Below are positions 24,060 to 36,450 of a stretch of 64,000 nucleotides of DNA, one piece after another. The notes beneath the pieces are model-generated. The model saw only the letters and a list, made by a program, of their open reading frames with translations, was not told the origin of the DNA and did not search any database. The stretch spans positions 62,001 to 126,000 of the forward strand of contig JAEHOE010000164.1 in assembly GCA_016858145.1 (NCBI GenBank), written 5' to 3'. A program made the translations under genes and the position numbers. The DNA comes from Edaphochlamys debaryana. Taxonomy: Eukaryota; Chlorophyta; Chlorophyceae; Chlamydomonadales. Positions within the stretch are counted from its first letter, which is position 1, and each line of letters starts with the position of its first letter.

Positions 24060-25527
24060 GGACTGACCGGTCCGGGCCTCGGTCGAGGTCAGGGCTGTCC
24101 AGTGAGGCATTTGTGGGCAACGCGCGGCTTCCTAATTTGTGCGTTGGGCCGTGTGCGGGTACTGGTACAGGGTGGCGTGGCGGGGCGGGGCTTGCTCGGC
24201 TCAGGGGACTGAGGTTGTGGCTGCGACACCCGATAACAGGGAAGCAGCAAGGAAAGGGATGAAAGAACAAGCCCAACCCGAGGGCAGGCGGGGCGCAGGG
24301 ATTGCTGCCGTGGTTTTTGCGTCTGGCATCGGCACATCCAGCGTGCCTGAATGTGTGAGATCAGGGGCCAAGCGCTCGTCATACTCTACCTCACAGCCGG
24401 GCTTATGAGCCCGTGGTGGTATCCAGTACTGGTGCCCACCAAGAGCAGAACCATTATATGTCTATTTGTGCCCGCACGGGTCTAGCTTCTATACCGTGGA
24501 CGGATTTGGAACCAGCGGAGCGTTGGAGACTTGGGGAGAGAGGTTAAAACGGGCCGTTTCCTGCCGGGAAGCGTGTGCCACGAAACGTAGTTACTGCATG
24601 GTGTTGGGTATCGAGGAAACCGTAAGCAAGCAGAAGCCCGGCGAGATCCCGAAGGTGTGAGGCGCCAGCTCCTCCCGACATACTGAATTGTTGCGGTGGG
24701 CGAAGCTCCGCGAGCCCAGAGCGAGAGGTCCGAGCGCCAGAGCGAGAAGCGCCAGAGGTTTGTTCGTTGTCTAAGCAACAGCTGAGCGGCCCGCCGGCGG
24801 TGTGCACACACGAAAGCCCACAGCAGACAAGTGGCCCTACTTACTGCATGGTGTGTTTTGGCAACCGGTTACGTCACTGGGCAGAGGTACTCGACGCCCT
24901 GTGTCTGTGTCCTGTTCTTGATATCTAAGTGCGGGCGGGAAGGAACACTTTTGCGAAAGCCGCGGGCTTTCAACTGCAACTGTTGTCATGGAGCTGGGGG
25001 GCTTCTTTAGCTGTTTGCTGCGGGGGTTTTGGCGTGTCGTTCGGCCGTTCGCGGCGTCCTCGGCCTAAAGATGCTGCTCCCGGTTGACTTTGGAGTATTG
25101 CTTTGTGGGTAACCGCTTCACTCTGAGCTTCACGTGTATTGGGCGTGCACCGCACTAGCTGCGGTTTGTACGTGGCATGACAACCGCGCACTCTCGACTC
25201 GGGTGGGAGGGCGCCTTCTCATGCCCTGCCTTGAAGGGCCGTGGTCTCTGCTTTTTCCCTTCCCCGGGGAGTTGGGATTGTGCATATTGACGTCGCGCGC
25301 TGCGATCGCTTGATACCGTCCGCCATGCACAGCACGAATTGTCTGCCTTTCTGTTTGGTTTGTACGTTGTGCTCTTGTCCTGCATTGTCTGTTGGCTGGG
25401 TGGTTTGTTACAGTCACGCGCGCACTGCGGTAATGGGCTTGTATTTCGAAGGGGTTCGCAGGCAGGCAGTACTGAAGGGACTGGTACGTGTCTCGAGGTT
25501 GTCGTCGAGGACGTTGTCGCCTTTCCG

Positions 25528-25599
25528 ACATATGGGGGGGGGGGTTATCTGGAGCTGGGCACAACATATGGGGGGGGGTTATCTGGAGCTGGGCACAAC
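25528..25599 (+). repeat. Tandem duplication of a 34-36 bp unit with G-run
   Basis: Two adjacent copies of ACATATG, a run of G (11 in one copy, 9 in the other), then TTATCTGGAGCTGGGCACA. The difference in G-run length suggests replication slippage. Confidence 0.85.
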
Positions 25600-28500
25600 G
25601 AAGCGACAGGCAAGTGTGGTGCGTCAGGCGCTAGCCAGGGCGTGGGGCCTTGTGGCAACTTAATGTGAGGGAAGGGCCTTGAGGCAACTGATGAGGGAAG
25701 GGGTCTTGTGGGTGAGGGTTTAGGCTGCATGATGGGAGCAGCGATTGGCGGCGGCTCCTTCTCCGTTCAGAGACAACACTAGGTGCATGGTCGGCTTGCG
25801 TTGCCCCTTGTGTCACCTCACCACACAAGCCGTAGTTTTGTGCGCAGCCCATCCACGCGATGGACGTCCCGCACTACTTGTCGCGTAACTGTCCTCCCAT
25901 GTTGGGCGGGGCGGATGTTGCTCAAGGGCTGGTATGTGTGCAACAGATTGTAGGAAGGAACCACTCATCTGGGTTTCAGAACTGGAGCAGCCCACGTCGA
26001 CGGGTAGGGCTCTCGACGGGGATGGGAACGATCCATGAGGGGCTGAAAAGTGGGGCAGCAGGCGTCGACGGGTAGAGCAATGGGGCGTGTGCTCCGTAGC
26101 TGCCCTTGCAGGAGGCTGCAGGTTCGGAGGTGGGGGCAAAGGGGGAGGGGCAGGGAGCGTTGCGTGCATCTTGGAAGCGGGTCTCGGTCGAGTCATTGCG
26201 CCTCCGCGCTGGGAGATGGCTGATGGGCGTGGAGGGACCCTGGCGGGGGGTAGCTGTGCGGCGCTGCTTGGGGATGGCGCTGCTGCAGGGGCTGTCGAGG
26301 GCTGTGCTTAAGTAATGTGGACGGGGTTGGCGGCTGCAGGCCGCTGGTATTGTAAGGAACGGGCGTCCTTGACCTCGGCAACAATATGCATTAGGCCGTG
26401 GCGCCGGGCGTTAGTGGCAGGGGCGCCTGGTCCGCGCCCCTGACGCCTGGCCCCTCCTCCTGTTTACCTGAAGTTGCTTGCCACACTCAGCCTGCGTGCC
26501 CATGTGCTACGGCCTGCTAGTGCCTGTTGCATGCAAGTTCTCGCTCAGTTGGGGCTCGGGGGTCAAACCAGTTGGGGCTCGGGGGGTTACACATTTGGCG
26601 GCCATTTCAACCAGGCCGTGCATTGCGCCATGGCCCGCCGCCCTCCCGCAGCTGGGGGAACGGTAGGCAACAGGATGCCGCAGAGCGCTGCAGTCCTCAT
26701 GCAGACATGAGAAAGTACGCTTTGGACCCACGTGATCCGCTGCATCCCTGGCTGCATCCGCATGCCGCGAACACCGCCCTTCTCGGCTTCACCAATAAGA
26801 GTACATGGCACAGCCTTCACGAACACTCTGGATGTCCGCTGCCTTGTCCCCTGCCCTCCTTCGGGCCGAGGGCGCAGCAGCGGGTGCCGTCATCGACTAC
26901 AATCGACCGAAGTCGAACAACAATTGGCCCAATCAGGGCCCAATACTATAGCAACTTGGGCTGCATGGTTACTCGCCAGGCCGCATGGTAACGCCAAAGG
27001 CAGTTTGACAACCCACGCATCCAAACGTGTGTCGGGCAACCTGGTTCCGATACCCACGCGGACAAGTTCTATCTTTCGGGGGGGTCAAAGGGAAAGCGCC
27101 CCCGCCGCCACTACCAGCGATTGCGGCGAAACCCACACAATACTCCGCACTCGCACCCATCGATGCTCTGCCTCTGCCTCCACGACCAAAGCGCACCCAT
27201 ACCCCAAGCGTCCGGACACATCCACCCGAGGGCCCGCTAGGAACATTGGCGCAGGCTGCTTGCACATGGCCCTGCGCGCACACCCATCCGTACTAAGCCC
27301 GCCCCAGGAAGGAACACACACCCAGCCTCACCCTACAGGCGTGCTTGGACCTTATAGCCGCTGCCCCCGCAAAGGGTGCGGGGGCATGCTTGAAAGGATG
27401 CTTGGCGCGGCACCGACCGCACCGGGCACACACGGGACGGAGAATCGGACGACACAGAAGGAGATTGGACGACGGCAGAGGGCCGGGTCGTGACATGAAG
27501 GCCACGCAGACATGAACGTAACAGTGACGCGCCCCATCAATCAAAGTGTCGACCCCCTGTCGGGTGCATTGGGCAGCTTATCTGCTCCCATGCCTGCTAT
27601 GACCAGCGCCGTAAATTCATCAAAGCAGTTGCCAATACGTGTGGATTGGCAATCTTATATCTGACACTTGGAAACGCTCGCGAGCAACGCTCCTGCATCC
27701 AATGACACACCTCGGCAAAACTCTCTTGACTCTCCCTCAAAGCAGATCAACATGGCGCCCCCCCGGCAATCAAAGTGGTCAGGAACGCGCCACACTTTGG
27801 GACACGGCGAATCTAATCCTGGTCCCTGAATCAAAGTAATGCAATGGAGGCAGCGAGGCAGCAATCAGCGTTGTGCAATACGCTGGTATACCTCAGAAAG
27901 TTTGCCTCAAAGGCTAGGCTCAAGCAACCTCTCGCTTGCTTGGCTCCTTGTGTGCCACCCAACCTCGCACCTGCACACAGCGCTCCTTCTAATCAAGTTT
28001 CAACCCCTTAGTGGGCCATCACGCACCCGTAAGGGCCCCGCTCCCGTTGCCAGATGAGCTTGAAACTAAGCTCCAGGGCCAGATACAAGTGAAGCTGAGC
28101 AAATGGCAACCGACACACCCAACCCCAAACCACCAACACACGACCTCCCGCCTCACTCCGCACAGGATCCCACACGACCGCCGCAGGCGTAATGCGCCCC
28201 TTGCACACCCCGCGGCCAGCCGGTGCCAAGCGTCGCTGTTGGGTTCTTGAATTCAAATAAGGGTTCTCATCAGCCTGCGTAAGTCCATCAGATATGGCAC
28301 TAGGCGCATGGCATCGCATTCCAATGTCACCAGATGACCCAACAACATGCGACCCGACAAACAAATTGCGGGTCTGCACCTGCGTCCAGCCTTCAACCTC
28401 AAAGCTCCACAAGGGCAGCCTGCCTTAGCCTTAGCCCTGGCCAGCGGCCTGCCGAACATGACTAGTGAAATACTGCCGTATGGTTATGGACCACCATTGT

Positions 28501-29348
28501 AACCACCAAGGCGAGGGGCCAACCGCAAGAAAACTGCGCCGCCGCCCACACAGGAGCCGCCGGGTTCTGATAGTGGCACTAGTCGCACGATAGCATGGCA
28601 GTTCTAAGTATAACACGCGTCTGCATCGTGGACTTTGAATCCTGGACGCCCTCTGCGCTTCCCCAAGCCAGTACCCAGGGGCTACTGCTGCTTGGCTGAA
28701 GTCCCATGACTCATCACCCCCCAAAACGTAGATGTCGTATCTTGCCATCGAACACGTTTCAATCTAGCTCTATTCCTTCTTACGAGGTGTACCGTAAGCT
28801 CTGCAACCCGCTACCCGTAAAGCAGTCGGCGGACTGCCCATAACGTGCACGATTTCTCGTCCACGTGAAACGTGCACCCGACCCAGTTATGTGCCCGACA
28901 ATGCCCCAACGTTGCATGCCACCACGCAGCCCACCGCAATCACGGCTGCAGCCCACCTGCCGTATGCCCATGATATCTTCCCCCTCTCTCTGGCTTAGGC
29001 TTCAGAGCTCTCCAGTGCCTCAATGATTGAAATCCATCTTGCGTCGTTGCAGCCTCAGAAGGGCCTGCCGCGGGTCAGACGCGGGGCAGGGGGCAGCAGC
29101 AGGATGCGAATTCAATGCGCAGCGGAGAACGGGCAGTTGAGCTGGCCTCAAACCTCGAATGTCCCTTGGGCTAGGTAGGCAGTCCTCCCGGCCCTGGTGA
29201 GGTCCAAGACCCGAGCACGATTCTTGTTCCCCTCAGGCTGCATGCACGGTCCATCTCCCGGAGCTCACCCGCCGCATCCGTTGTCGCAGTACCCGGCGTC
29301 AGATCTGGATCCAGTTCCAGGTCCAGATCCCGCCAGATCCGCTGATTA

Positions 29349-30209
29349 CTAATCGTCGCCCATGTCCATCATTTTCTTCCAGATGTCTGCCATGGATGGC
29401 TCCGCATCGGACGGCGTCTGGCCGCGCTGCGTCTCCATTGGCCCTGGCACCGGGCCTAGCTGGGCCCCCGGCTGTTGCGCGCCCAGCGCGGCAAGGTCTG
29501 GGAGATGCCGGGTGGGCTGCTGCGACGGCTGGAAGCCGCCAGGGCCGAGGGCTCCGGCTCCGGCTGCGCCGATTGGGGCGGCATCGCGCAGGTACGACGG
29601 CGGCAGGGAAGGCGGCGGCCTGGCAGGACCGCCCCCGCGTTGGGGCAAGCTGCCAGCGCCGCCGAGGGTGCCATGCGTCTGAGCCGAGATCGCCGTAGCG
29701 TCCCCGAGAGCCTGCAGCTGCTGCCAGCTTCCGAGCGCGCCGGGGGCAGCTCCGGGCCCGAGCGCTAAGAGTCGCTGCTTCTCGGCGGGCGCTAGCTGCT
29801 GCGCATGCGCTTGCGCTTGCGCGTGCTGTTGCGGCTGCTGCTGCTGTTGCGCCAGCAGCTGTTGCTGTTGCGCCACGTGGATCTGGCGGAGCTGTTGCAG
29901 CTGTTGCACGTGCAGCCGTTGCAGGTGCTGCAGCTGCGCCTGGCTCGAGATCAGATCCCGCTGCATCGGGTCGACCGGCTCGGAATGGCCCGAGGCCCCT
30001 GCGCTCAACGGCAGGCTTCCCGCGCCACCCGGCTGCAGCGATCCCACGCTCGCCCCCGCACCGGTGCCGCCGCTGCCGTCCGGCGAAGCCAGCAGCAGCG
30101 CCCCAAACTCGCGCGAGCCCAGCTCCTGAGACGCGAACGAATGCAGCCCCGCGGCCGCCGAGACACGGGACGCGCCGCCGCCGGGCTGCTGTTGCAGGTG
30201 CAGCTGCGC

Positions 30210-30240
<31 letters not shown>

Positions 30241-33200
30241 TGCAAGTGTTGGGCATAGAGCGTGTGGTGTTGGTGCAGGGGCAGGGGCTGCAGCCAGCCC
30301 GCCGCGCCCAAGGCCTGGGCCTGGAGGTGAAAGGCCGCGGCGGCCAGATCGTGGGCGTGCAGCGGCTGTAGCGCGGTGGGCGGCTGTAGCGCCGGGGCGG
30401 GGTCGTGGGCCGCGGTCGGCCGCAGACCCGCCGCGGGCTGCGGCTGGGGCCGGGCGCCGTGCGGCGGCGGGTGGGAGAGCTGCGCCTCGAGGAACGCCTG
30501 GGGGTGCAGTAGGCCCGGAGGTGGCATCCAGGGCTCGCTGGGGGACGTGACCACGCCCTCTGACCGAACCAGGCCCAGGCCCACGCCCACCAGGGAGCTC
30601 TCGTGGCGCAGAGGCAGGTCCATGGGCCCGGGCAGGGAGCTGAAGCCTGGAGGAGGTAGGGAGGTAGGAGGAGGAGGCAGGAATCGGCATGGTCAGGAAA
30701 GGGGCGCTGCCAACGTGCGGGGCTCGACCGCGGGTTGCGCGTACGGCAGCTGACCAGTGCGAGTAGCAGGCAACAATGTCGCGACACATGAAAACACTCT
30801 TCCCGTACGCTAGCACGGCAGCACCGCAGCGCTACTGCTCGCAGCAAAGGGCAGTTCGTGGCCCGTCCCAAGACCGCCGGCAGCACTCACCAAGCTCAGC
30901 GGAAGGCCGCATCAGGACTTGGCTGTGGGAGCTGTGGGAGCTGTCGAACACGAACGGGCTGGCGGCCATGCCACTGTGATGCGAGTTCGTGATCGGCCCT
31001 CCGGCGGCGGACGGCACGCGCGACAGCAGCCCAGCCGACACGCCGCTTGTCTGGGAGCCAGCGGCGGGGCAAGAGAACAGGGGCGCGGAGCCCCTGCCGC
31101 CGCCCTCGCCGCCACCGCCGGTTAGAATTCCGCTGGCGGCGCTTGACATTCCGCCGGCGGTGCCGCTGGACAGCCCGCCAGCGTCGCTGGAGCCATCTCC
31201 CGCCAGCCCCGCGGCGCCGGCGGCAGGAGGCGCGGCGCCCGGAAAAGGGGCATCCGCGGCCAGCTCGCCGCCGCCATAGAACCTGCTGGCGGCAGCACCA
31301 GCGGCGGCGGCGGCAGGGCCCGCCGCCGCCGCCAGCCCGGCGGCGGTGCCGCTGCTGCCGGGCCCCGCCGCCGCCGGCGGCGCCTGCCAGGGGCCCAGAG
31401 CGTCCAGTATGGCGTCGACGGTGAGGTGCCCGCCGCCGTCGCCGCCGCCGCCGCCGCCAGCCAGGGGGTAGTCGGACGAGCTTGAGTCAGGCCCGTGGTA
31501 GTCGGGCAGGGAGGCGGCGCGGGGCCCAGAGGGAAGCGACGAAGCGCCCGTCAACCGTCGCACGTCGAGCGTACGACGTCGGTGGCCGCCGGTGCTGCCC
31601 ATGCCGAGGACCAAGGCGGACCGAGATCCCGACTCGTCGGCTACGGGCGCCGCCGGCGGCGGCTGAAGGGGGCGCAGCGGCTGCAGCAGAGCGAGGGATT
31701 CCCATGGCGGTGGCGGCGGCGGCGGCGGCGGAGGTGGCGGCGGCGACGGCGCAGCGCCGACGGCCTCCATGGAGACGTCGGCACGGAGCAGCGACGACGG
31801 TGGCGGCGGCGGCCGCGAGTGCAGCGGCGGCGCCGCTGCCGCACCGCCGACGGCGCCCAGGCCGACGGCGGCGGCGCCGGAGGCGACGGCGGCTGCGGGT
31901 CCAGGCTGTGACCACGCCGGGGCGGAGGTGGGCGTCAGGGGCCGGCTTCCGACCGGGTCCTCAGCCCACGGATACAACCCCGGCGGCACCTGCAGTGCGC
32001 CGCCGCCGCCGCCGTGCACGCCGCCGGCTTGCGCCGTCGGGGACACAAGCTGTACGGCAGCAGTGGTGTTGTACGACAGAGGCGCGGCGCTGTCGGACAT
32101 GTGGGAGTCCAGCGCGCCTGCCGCACCCTCGCTGCCGCTCGGAAGCTGTTGGGAGATGTGCGGCTGAGCCGAGTACGGGCGCGGCGGCGCCAGCAGGGCC
32201 GGCGGCTGAGCGAAGGCCGCTTGCATGGCAGCCAGGCCCAAGCCCAAATCCAGGCCCAGGCCAGGCCCGCCCGGGCCCAGGTTTTGCCTCTGCGTCATAC
32301 CTTCCAGGATCTGAAGGCCGTAAGGCAGGCCGCTCGCCTGAACGTCGCCACTGGCCACGACGCCGCCGCCAGCGCCGCCGCCGAGGCCGAGGCCCGCGCC
32401 GGGCCCAAGGGGCCCAAGGCCGGCGGCGGACCCGAACAGGTCGGCCAGGCTGCTCTCATGCAGATCCACGATCGCCATGTGGGTCGGCATGTGGGTCGGC
32501 GTGGGGTGCACGAGGCTGTCACCGCCGCTGGACAAATCGACGGATACCCGCTGCCGGCGTGAGCGGGGGCGCCGGGGCAGATCGTCCAGCTCGCCCGCTA
32601 ACCGGTCCAGTGGCGCCGTTGGAGCCGAGGCGACGGCGGACGCGCCAACGCCGGCGGCCTCCGAGCTCGTCATGGCAGACACCGGCCCAGACGCAAAGGA
32701 GCTGGCGCCGCGGTTGCCCGCCGCCGCCGAGCCTGCAGGTCCATTCACAAGCGAAGCGAGGCGACACAGGGAGGGGAGGTGGTGAGCATGGAATGCGGGG
32801 CCGCACGGCAAGGGTTGGAGCGGGGTCTAGAGGCCGGCAGGGCGGGGCGGCGGTGGAGGAATGGGACGTACGGGAACGCGGTGCGAGGGTCTCACCTGCT
32901 GGGCCGGACGGGTCGCTGGAGGCTGCGGCCGGCCCGGACGCAAACGCCGATGCTGCGCGGCTGGCGGCGCGCGCGACAGCGCCCCTGAAGCCTCTGGACG
33001 GGGGGATGTCCGCTGCAGCGTCCTCCTCGTCTTGCCGCTTGCGGGCCACCTCATACGCCTGCTGCCTGCGAGGTTGCAAAACGGGGGCCAGGTTAATGGC
33101 CGCTGGCCCAACGTGCGATTCACGCTGCAAGTAGCGCAGTGAAAGAGCGGCCTGGAGGGCTCCAGCCCAGGCCGGCACAGGAGAGCAGGCGTGTCAAGCC

Positions 33201-34990
33201 GAATCTGGAAGAGACACAAACGTGTCAAAACTAGCGAAAGCAGAAGCGCTTGCCTGGTTTGGGGGTCGTCGCAGTTGGCCCCCACGGCCTGCGCATACGT
33301 GCGAACCAGCTGTGGTTGGGTGGGAGTGGGGACGAGAAGGCGCACGCGTCAGGCAGTTGGCGGAGGATTGGCGTAGCGGTTGGTGGGAGGCGGAACGACG
33401 CGGGCTGGAGAGCAGGGTACCAGTGCGAGCAATGGCATCAGAAGCTGGTGGTAGGCTGGTCGCCGCAGTGCAGGGAAGGCGGCAAGGCAGGCCCGGTCAA
33501 AACGGATCAGGCCGTGGCGGAGCGGGGCGCAGGCTTGGAGAGCTCGCCACCCCGACAAGAAGCGGCACGGCTACTTGACGGTTTGAGCAGGCTTTTGGAC
33601 GTTCGGGTCGCGCAGAACGCCGGCCAAGGCCGCTGAAACCGTCAAAGCGGAAGGAAAAACCGGGCGGCTACTCGAACGGGTGAGGGCATGCTCTAGAACG
33701 CGCCGCAACTCACGGTGTTGGTGTCACATGACGGGCTGAAGCCGGGGGCGGCGGTGGTGTGGGAGCGGAGCGCGGACCGCAGGGCCGAGTGAAAGATATT
33801 CTGGGGGGGGGGCAGCCAGGGGAACACATGGTGTCTGGTTATGCAAGGCAGTCTTGCAGTCCCTCTGGGTTTAGCATCCGCTGCTTGACGCCTTCGTTGC
33901 TCTGCTTGGGAAGACCCAGGCTCGCTTCCTGTTGCAGAATCCCATACGGCAGTGTCTGAGTAATCACGTAAAGCCGCCCGTCCGACATGCAACGGCCTCT
34001 CCCGGCCGTGGCCCTTTCAAGAGGTGACCCGGACCTCTGCCCCGCCCTTCCCCAATCTGGTGATCTCGATTCGTCTTCTAAGGGCGCCTCACCTTTACGT
34101 CCTGCACAGCGGGCGTGCAAGGGAAGGGCAAAGGAGCAGCGGCGGGCACACATGGTCAGTTTAGGCGCCCAGGAGCCCCAAGGAAAAAACGGGCTTAATA
34201 CCGCGCACGTCAGGGCCTAGGATCTGGCGTTACCACAACTAGGATCTAGGCGTTACCACACCCGCACTGAAATGAGCGACCCTAGCCGCCCGAAGCCTCT
34301 GCAGCCCCTCTTCCCGCGTGCAAGCGTGGGGCGGGGGGCGGACATCAAAGCCCTCGCCCTAGGGTCTGGATTCCATGGTTTCCATCCCCTCTCACATTGT
34401 CACTTCTGTGCCTCAGCGAACGCGCAATCAGGGCCCACTTGTTGCCGTGTGCAGCGTGAAGCTGTGAATGCAAGGAATGGGAAGTGCAATGTCGCCGTCA
34501 GTCAGCACCTTGAGGGCAAGATCATGCACAGGCTCGCATGAAGCACGGGAGGGCAGCTTTGTCATAAGGCCAGGCGAGGCGGGGGAAGGGGGGCGAATTG
34601 TTGACAACGGGGGCGCGCGCGCAAAGAACAGGCCGTTGCAACCGCCGACGGGACCGCACAGCACAGCAGGTGCGGCGGCACCCACGAACAGCTCAAGCAT
34701 AGGTCATGTTCCTTCGCCGGCTCGCATACAAGTATGCTAACCCACACACCCCTACCCTACGCAGCTCGCGAGATCGCTCCCACCTGCACAAGGGTGAGGA
34801 GCTCGTTGGGCGTCCACCTCCTCCTCCCCTGCCGGGACGCATGGCTGGTACGTCGTGCCGCGCCGCCGCTGCCGCTACCGCTGCCGCTTGTTCTAGGGGG
34901 CTGGACTTGTGGCGCCTGGGGAAGCGGCGGCTGCTCCCGCTGCTCCCGTTCTTCATCCTCGCGGGTGTCGGCGCCAAACGGCGATTCCAT
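29349..34990 (-). CDS. Gene D: single-repeat MYB-like (R3-type) protein with 9-nt microexon, 1244 aa
   Basis: Predicted transcription factor. Exons in transcript order: 34990-34784, 34461-34396, 34101-34093, 33800-33714, 33309-33254, 33065-32896, 32732-30891, 30646-29349. The MYB repeat is W59-x18-W78-x18-F97; its helix RHRSDN-DVK-N is assembled from three exons, the middle one only 9 nt. The family block is interrupted by an insertion (RSHTTAAPGFSPSCD) and an extra intron before LVRTYAQAVGANCDD, then RQQAYEVARKRQ. The tail holds PTPTHMPTHM, poly-Pro, Gly runs, a leucine/glutamine segment (HLQRLHVQQLQQLRQIHV, then poly-Q), and the end motif PSMADIWKKMMDM. Intron 5 has a GC donor (CAG|GCAAGC). 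Exon layout and insertion position tie D to gene G. ATG 34990 begins a frame that runs straight into the repeat. Confidence 0.85.
30182..30245 (-). repeat. Poly-glutamine (CAG/CAA) tract in gene D
   Basis: The last exon of D has runs of CAG/CAA codons here and again near 29820-29880, giving uninterrupted Q stretches. Such tracts are common in algal transcription factors and are prone to length change. Confidence 0.8.
34093..34101 (-). other. 9-nt microexon (Asp-Val-Lys) of gene D
   Basis: GACGTAAAG is flanked on the minus strand by GCAG and GTGAGG. It sits between the exon ending RSDN (34396) and the exon starting NIFHS (33800). Skipping it would keep frame but delete three residues of the MYB recognition helix. 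Gene G has the same microexon at 57642-57650. Confidence 0.88.
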
Positions 34991-35239
34991 GGGCGATTCT
35001 GCTACCCGAAAGGTGTCTCGGACTCGGAGTCCTCAGCCAGGGAAGTGTCGCCTTTCCCGGGCTTCCCTGACATGGAAACTGGCGTAAGACCTCACGGACC
35101 CGGGAAAGCTGGTGCGACTGGCTTCAGACGCATTGGAATTGCGCCTGCGCGACCCGCCGAATTGGGCCCAAGCAGGCGCGGTCCACGAGGGTTTGGTCGC
35201 AACTCGCAACCCTGGGACCAATCAATCGCGGCGTTCGCA

Positions 35240-35587
35240 GGCTCCCGGCAGCGACCGCGCTGCTGAAACCGAGCTCGCGGTCCCCCGGCTGCTCAGTTGC
35301 CCTAACAAGACCTGCTAAGCGTGGGCGTTCTTGTGGGGGCTCGGCACGCACAATAGTATGGAAGTAGACTCGAAGCATCGAGAAGGGGCCCCAGCTGGCA
35401 GCCTGAGCCAGTTGCCCAAATCAGGTCTCCCGGATACGCGGACCGGATACGCCCCATGCGGTGACCCGGTCTGACTTCCCCCTGAGCCCCCGGCACTCCG
35501 GCAGTCGCCACAACCGTATGGCTATGCCCGCAGGCTTTGCAGCGAGGTGTGCTGCGGGGGCAGCGCAGGCTGCCAGGAGCGGGATGT
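35240..35587 (+). repeat. 348-bp direct repeat, copy 1
   Basis: Matches 38284-38630 over its whole length with one substitution (AACAAGACC against AACGAGACC) and a small change near GAGGTG. The copies are 3.04 kb apart in the same orientation and the flanks differ. Probably a fragment of a mobile element; no terminal structure is seen. Confidence 0.88.
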
Positions 35588-36399
35588 CGCGGACTGAAGT
35601 GCGCTTTTTGCCAAAAGTAACCATGACAGCCAACTCTATTGCAAAGTGTATGGAACATAGCTATCAGCTGCATAAAAGAACGCGAGTAAGAAAGATCTGG
35701 AGGACCTGGCCGAGACTGAAACCGTCGACACTTTCGTCGCGCACGGCGGGTTCGGGAGTGAAGAGGCAAGGCATTCGGGCGGAAGCGAATACGATACTCT
35801 ACCGACCGGTACTTCAGTTGGGCCTGAGGCGCTGGGGGGGTGCCGCCGAGACCTTGGTTGGGATGTTGACGGCGCGGGACAGGCACCAGGTGGGAGCTTC
35901 GGCAAGCAAAGAGCAAGCGGTGTTTGCAAGCGATGAGGCAGGAGGACATCTGGGCTTAGGCCCGTGATATGAACTGGGAAAGTAGTTTGCGATTCAACTT
36001 CCCTCTCATCCATCAGGTGGGACAAGCCCTACCAAGGCTGCGGTGAGGCCGGCTGTCATCTGAAGGGCCTTGGAAGCCCGCCGGCGGCGGTGACGTGGCG
36101 GCACCAGCAGCCACCGGACTCTCACCGGTGGGGACAGGGGAAGGGGGGAGAGGGGACCATGGATGGAATGTTGACGGGAGGTGGGAGCCGCAGGTGTCGG
36201 CCTAGGACACAGCTGTCAATGCCAGCGATGGGGCAGGAGGAAAGCTAAGCTAAGTTTCATGCAGCTATCCGAATCTGGCCCACCCGCAGGTGATGCGACG
36301 AATAAATCAACGAGATAAGCATCAGGGGGTCGAGGGGGGCATCATGCGCCCGCCTGTCAACCCTCGGCCCTGGACAGCGGGCCCGCGGTGGCGACGGTG

Positions 36400-36450
36400 G
36401 AAGGGGAACTGGCAGACGCGAAAAGCAGGCCAGCAAAGTGCAGACCCAGG
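36400..36450 (+). repeat. Dispersed 50-65 bp repeat, copy 2
   Basis: Shares AAGGGGAACTGG, then CGCGAAAAGCAGGCCAGC and AAAGTGCAGACCCAGG with copy 1, but lacks the internal GGTTA. Confidence 0.6.

Larger units (their letters stand above)
23744..29348. other. Spacer between convergent genes C and D
   Basis: No gene is supported. It should hold both 3' UTRs. Minor repeats occur at 24038-24059 and 25528-25599. The plus-strand frame at 26732-27493 (253 aa) has no recognisable domain and unbiased composition and is not called. Confidence 0.5.

Noticed and set aside
26732..27493. 253-codon plus-strand frame
   Set aside because: No motif, no codon or composition bias like the real exons, no flanking splice logic.
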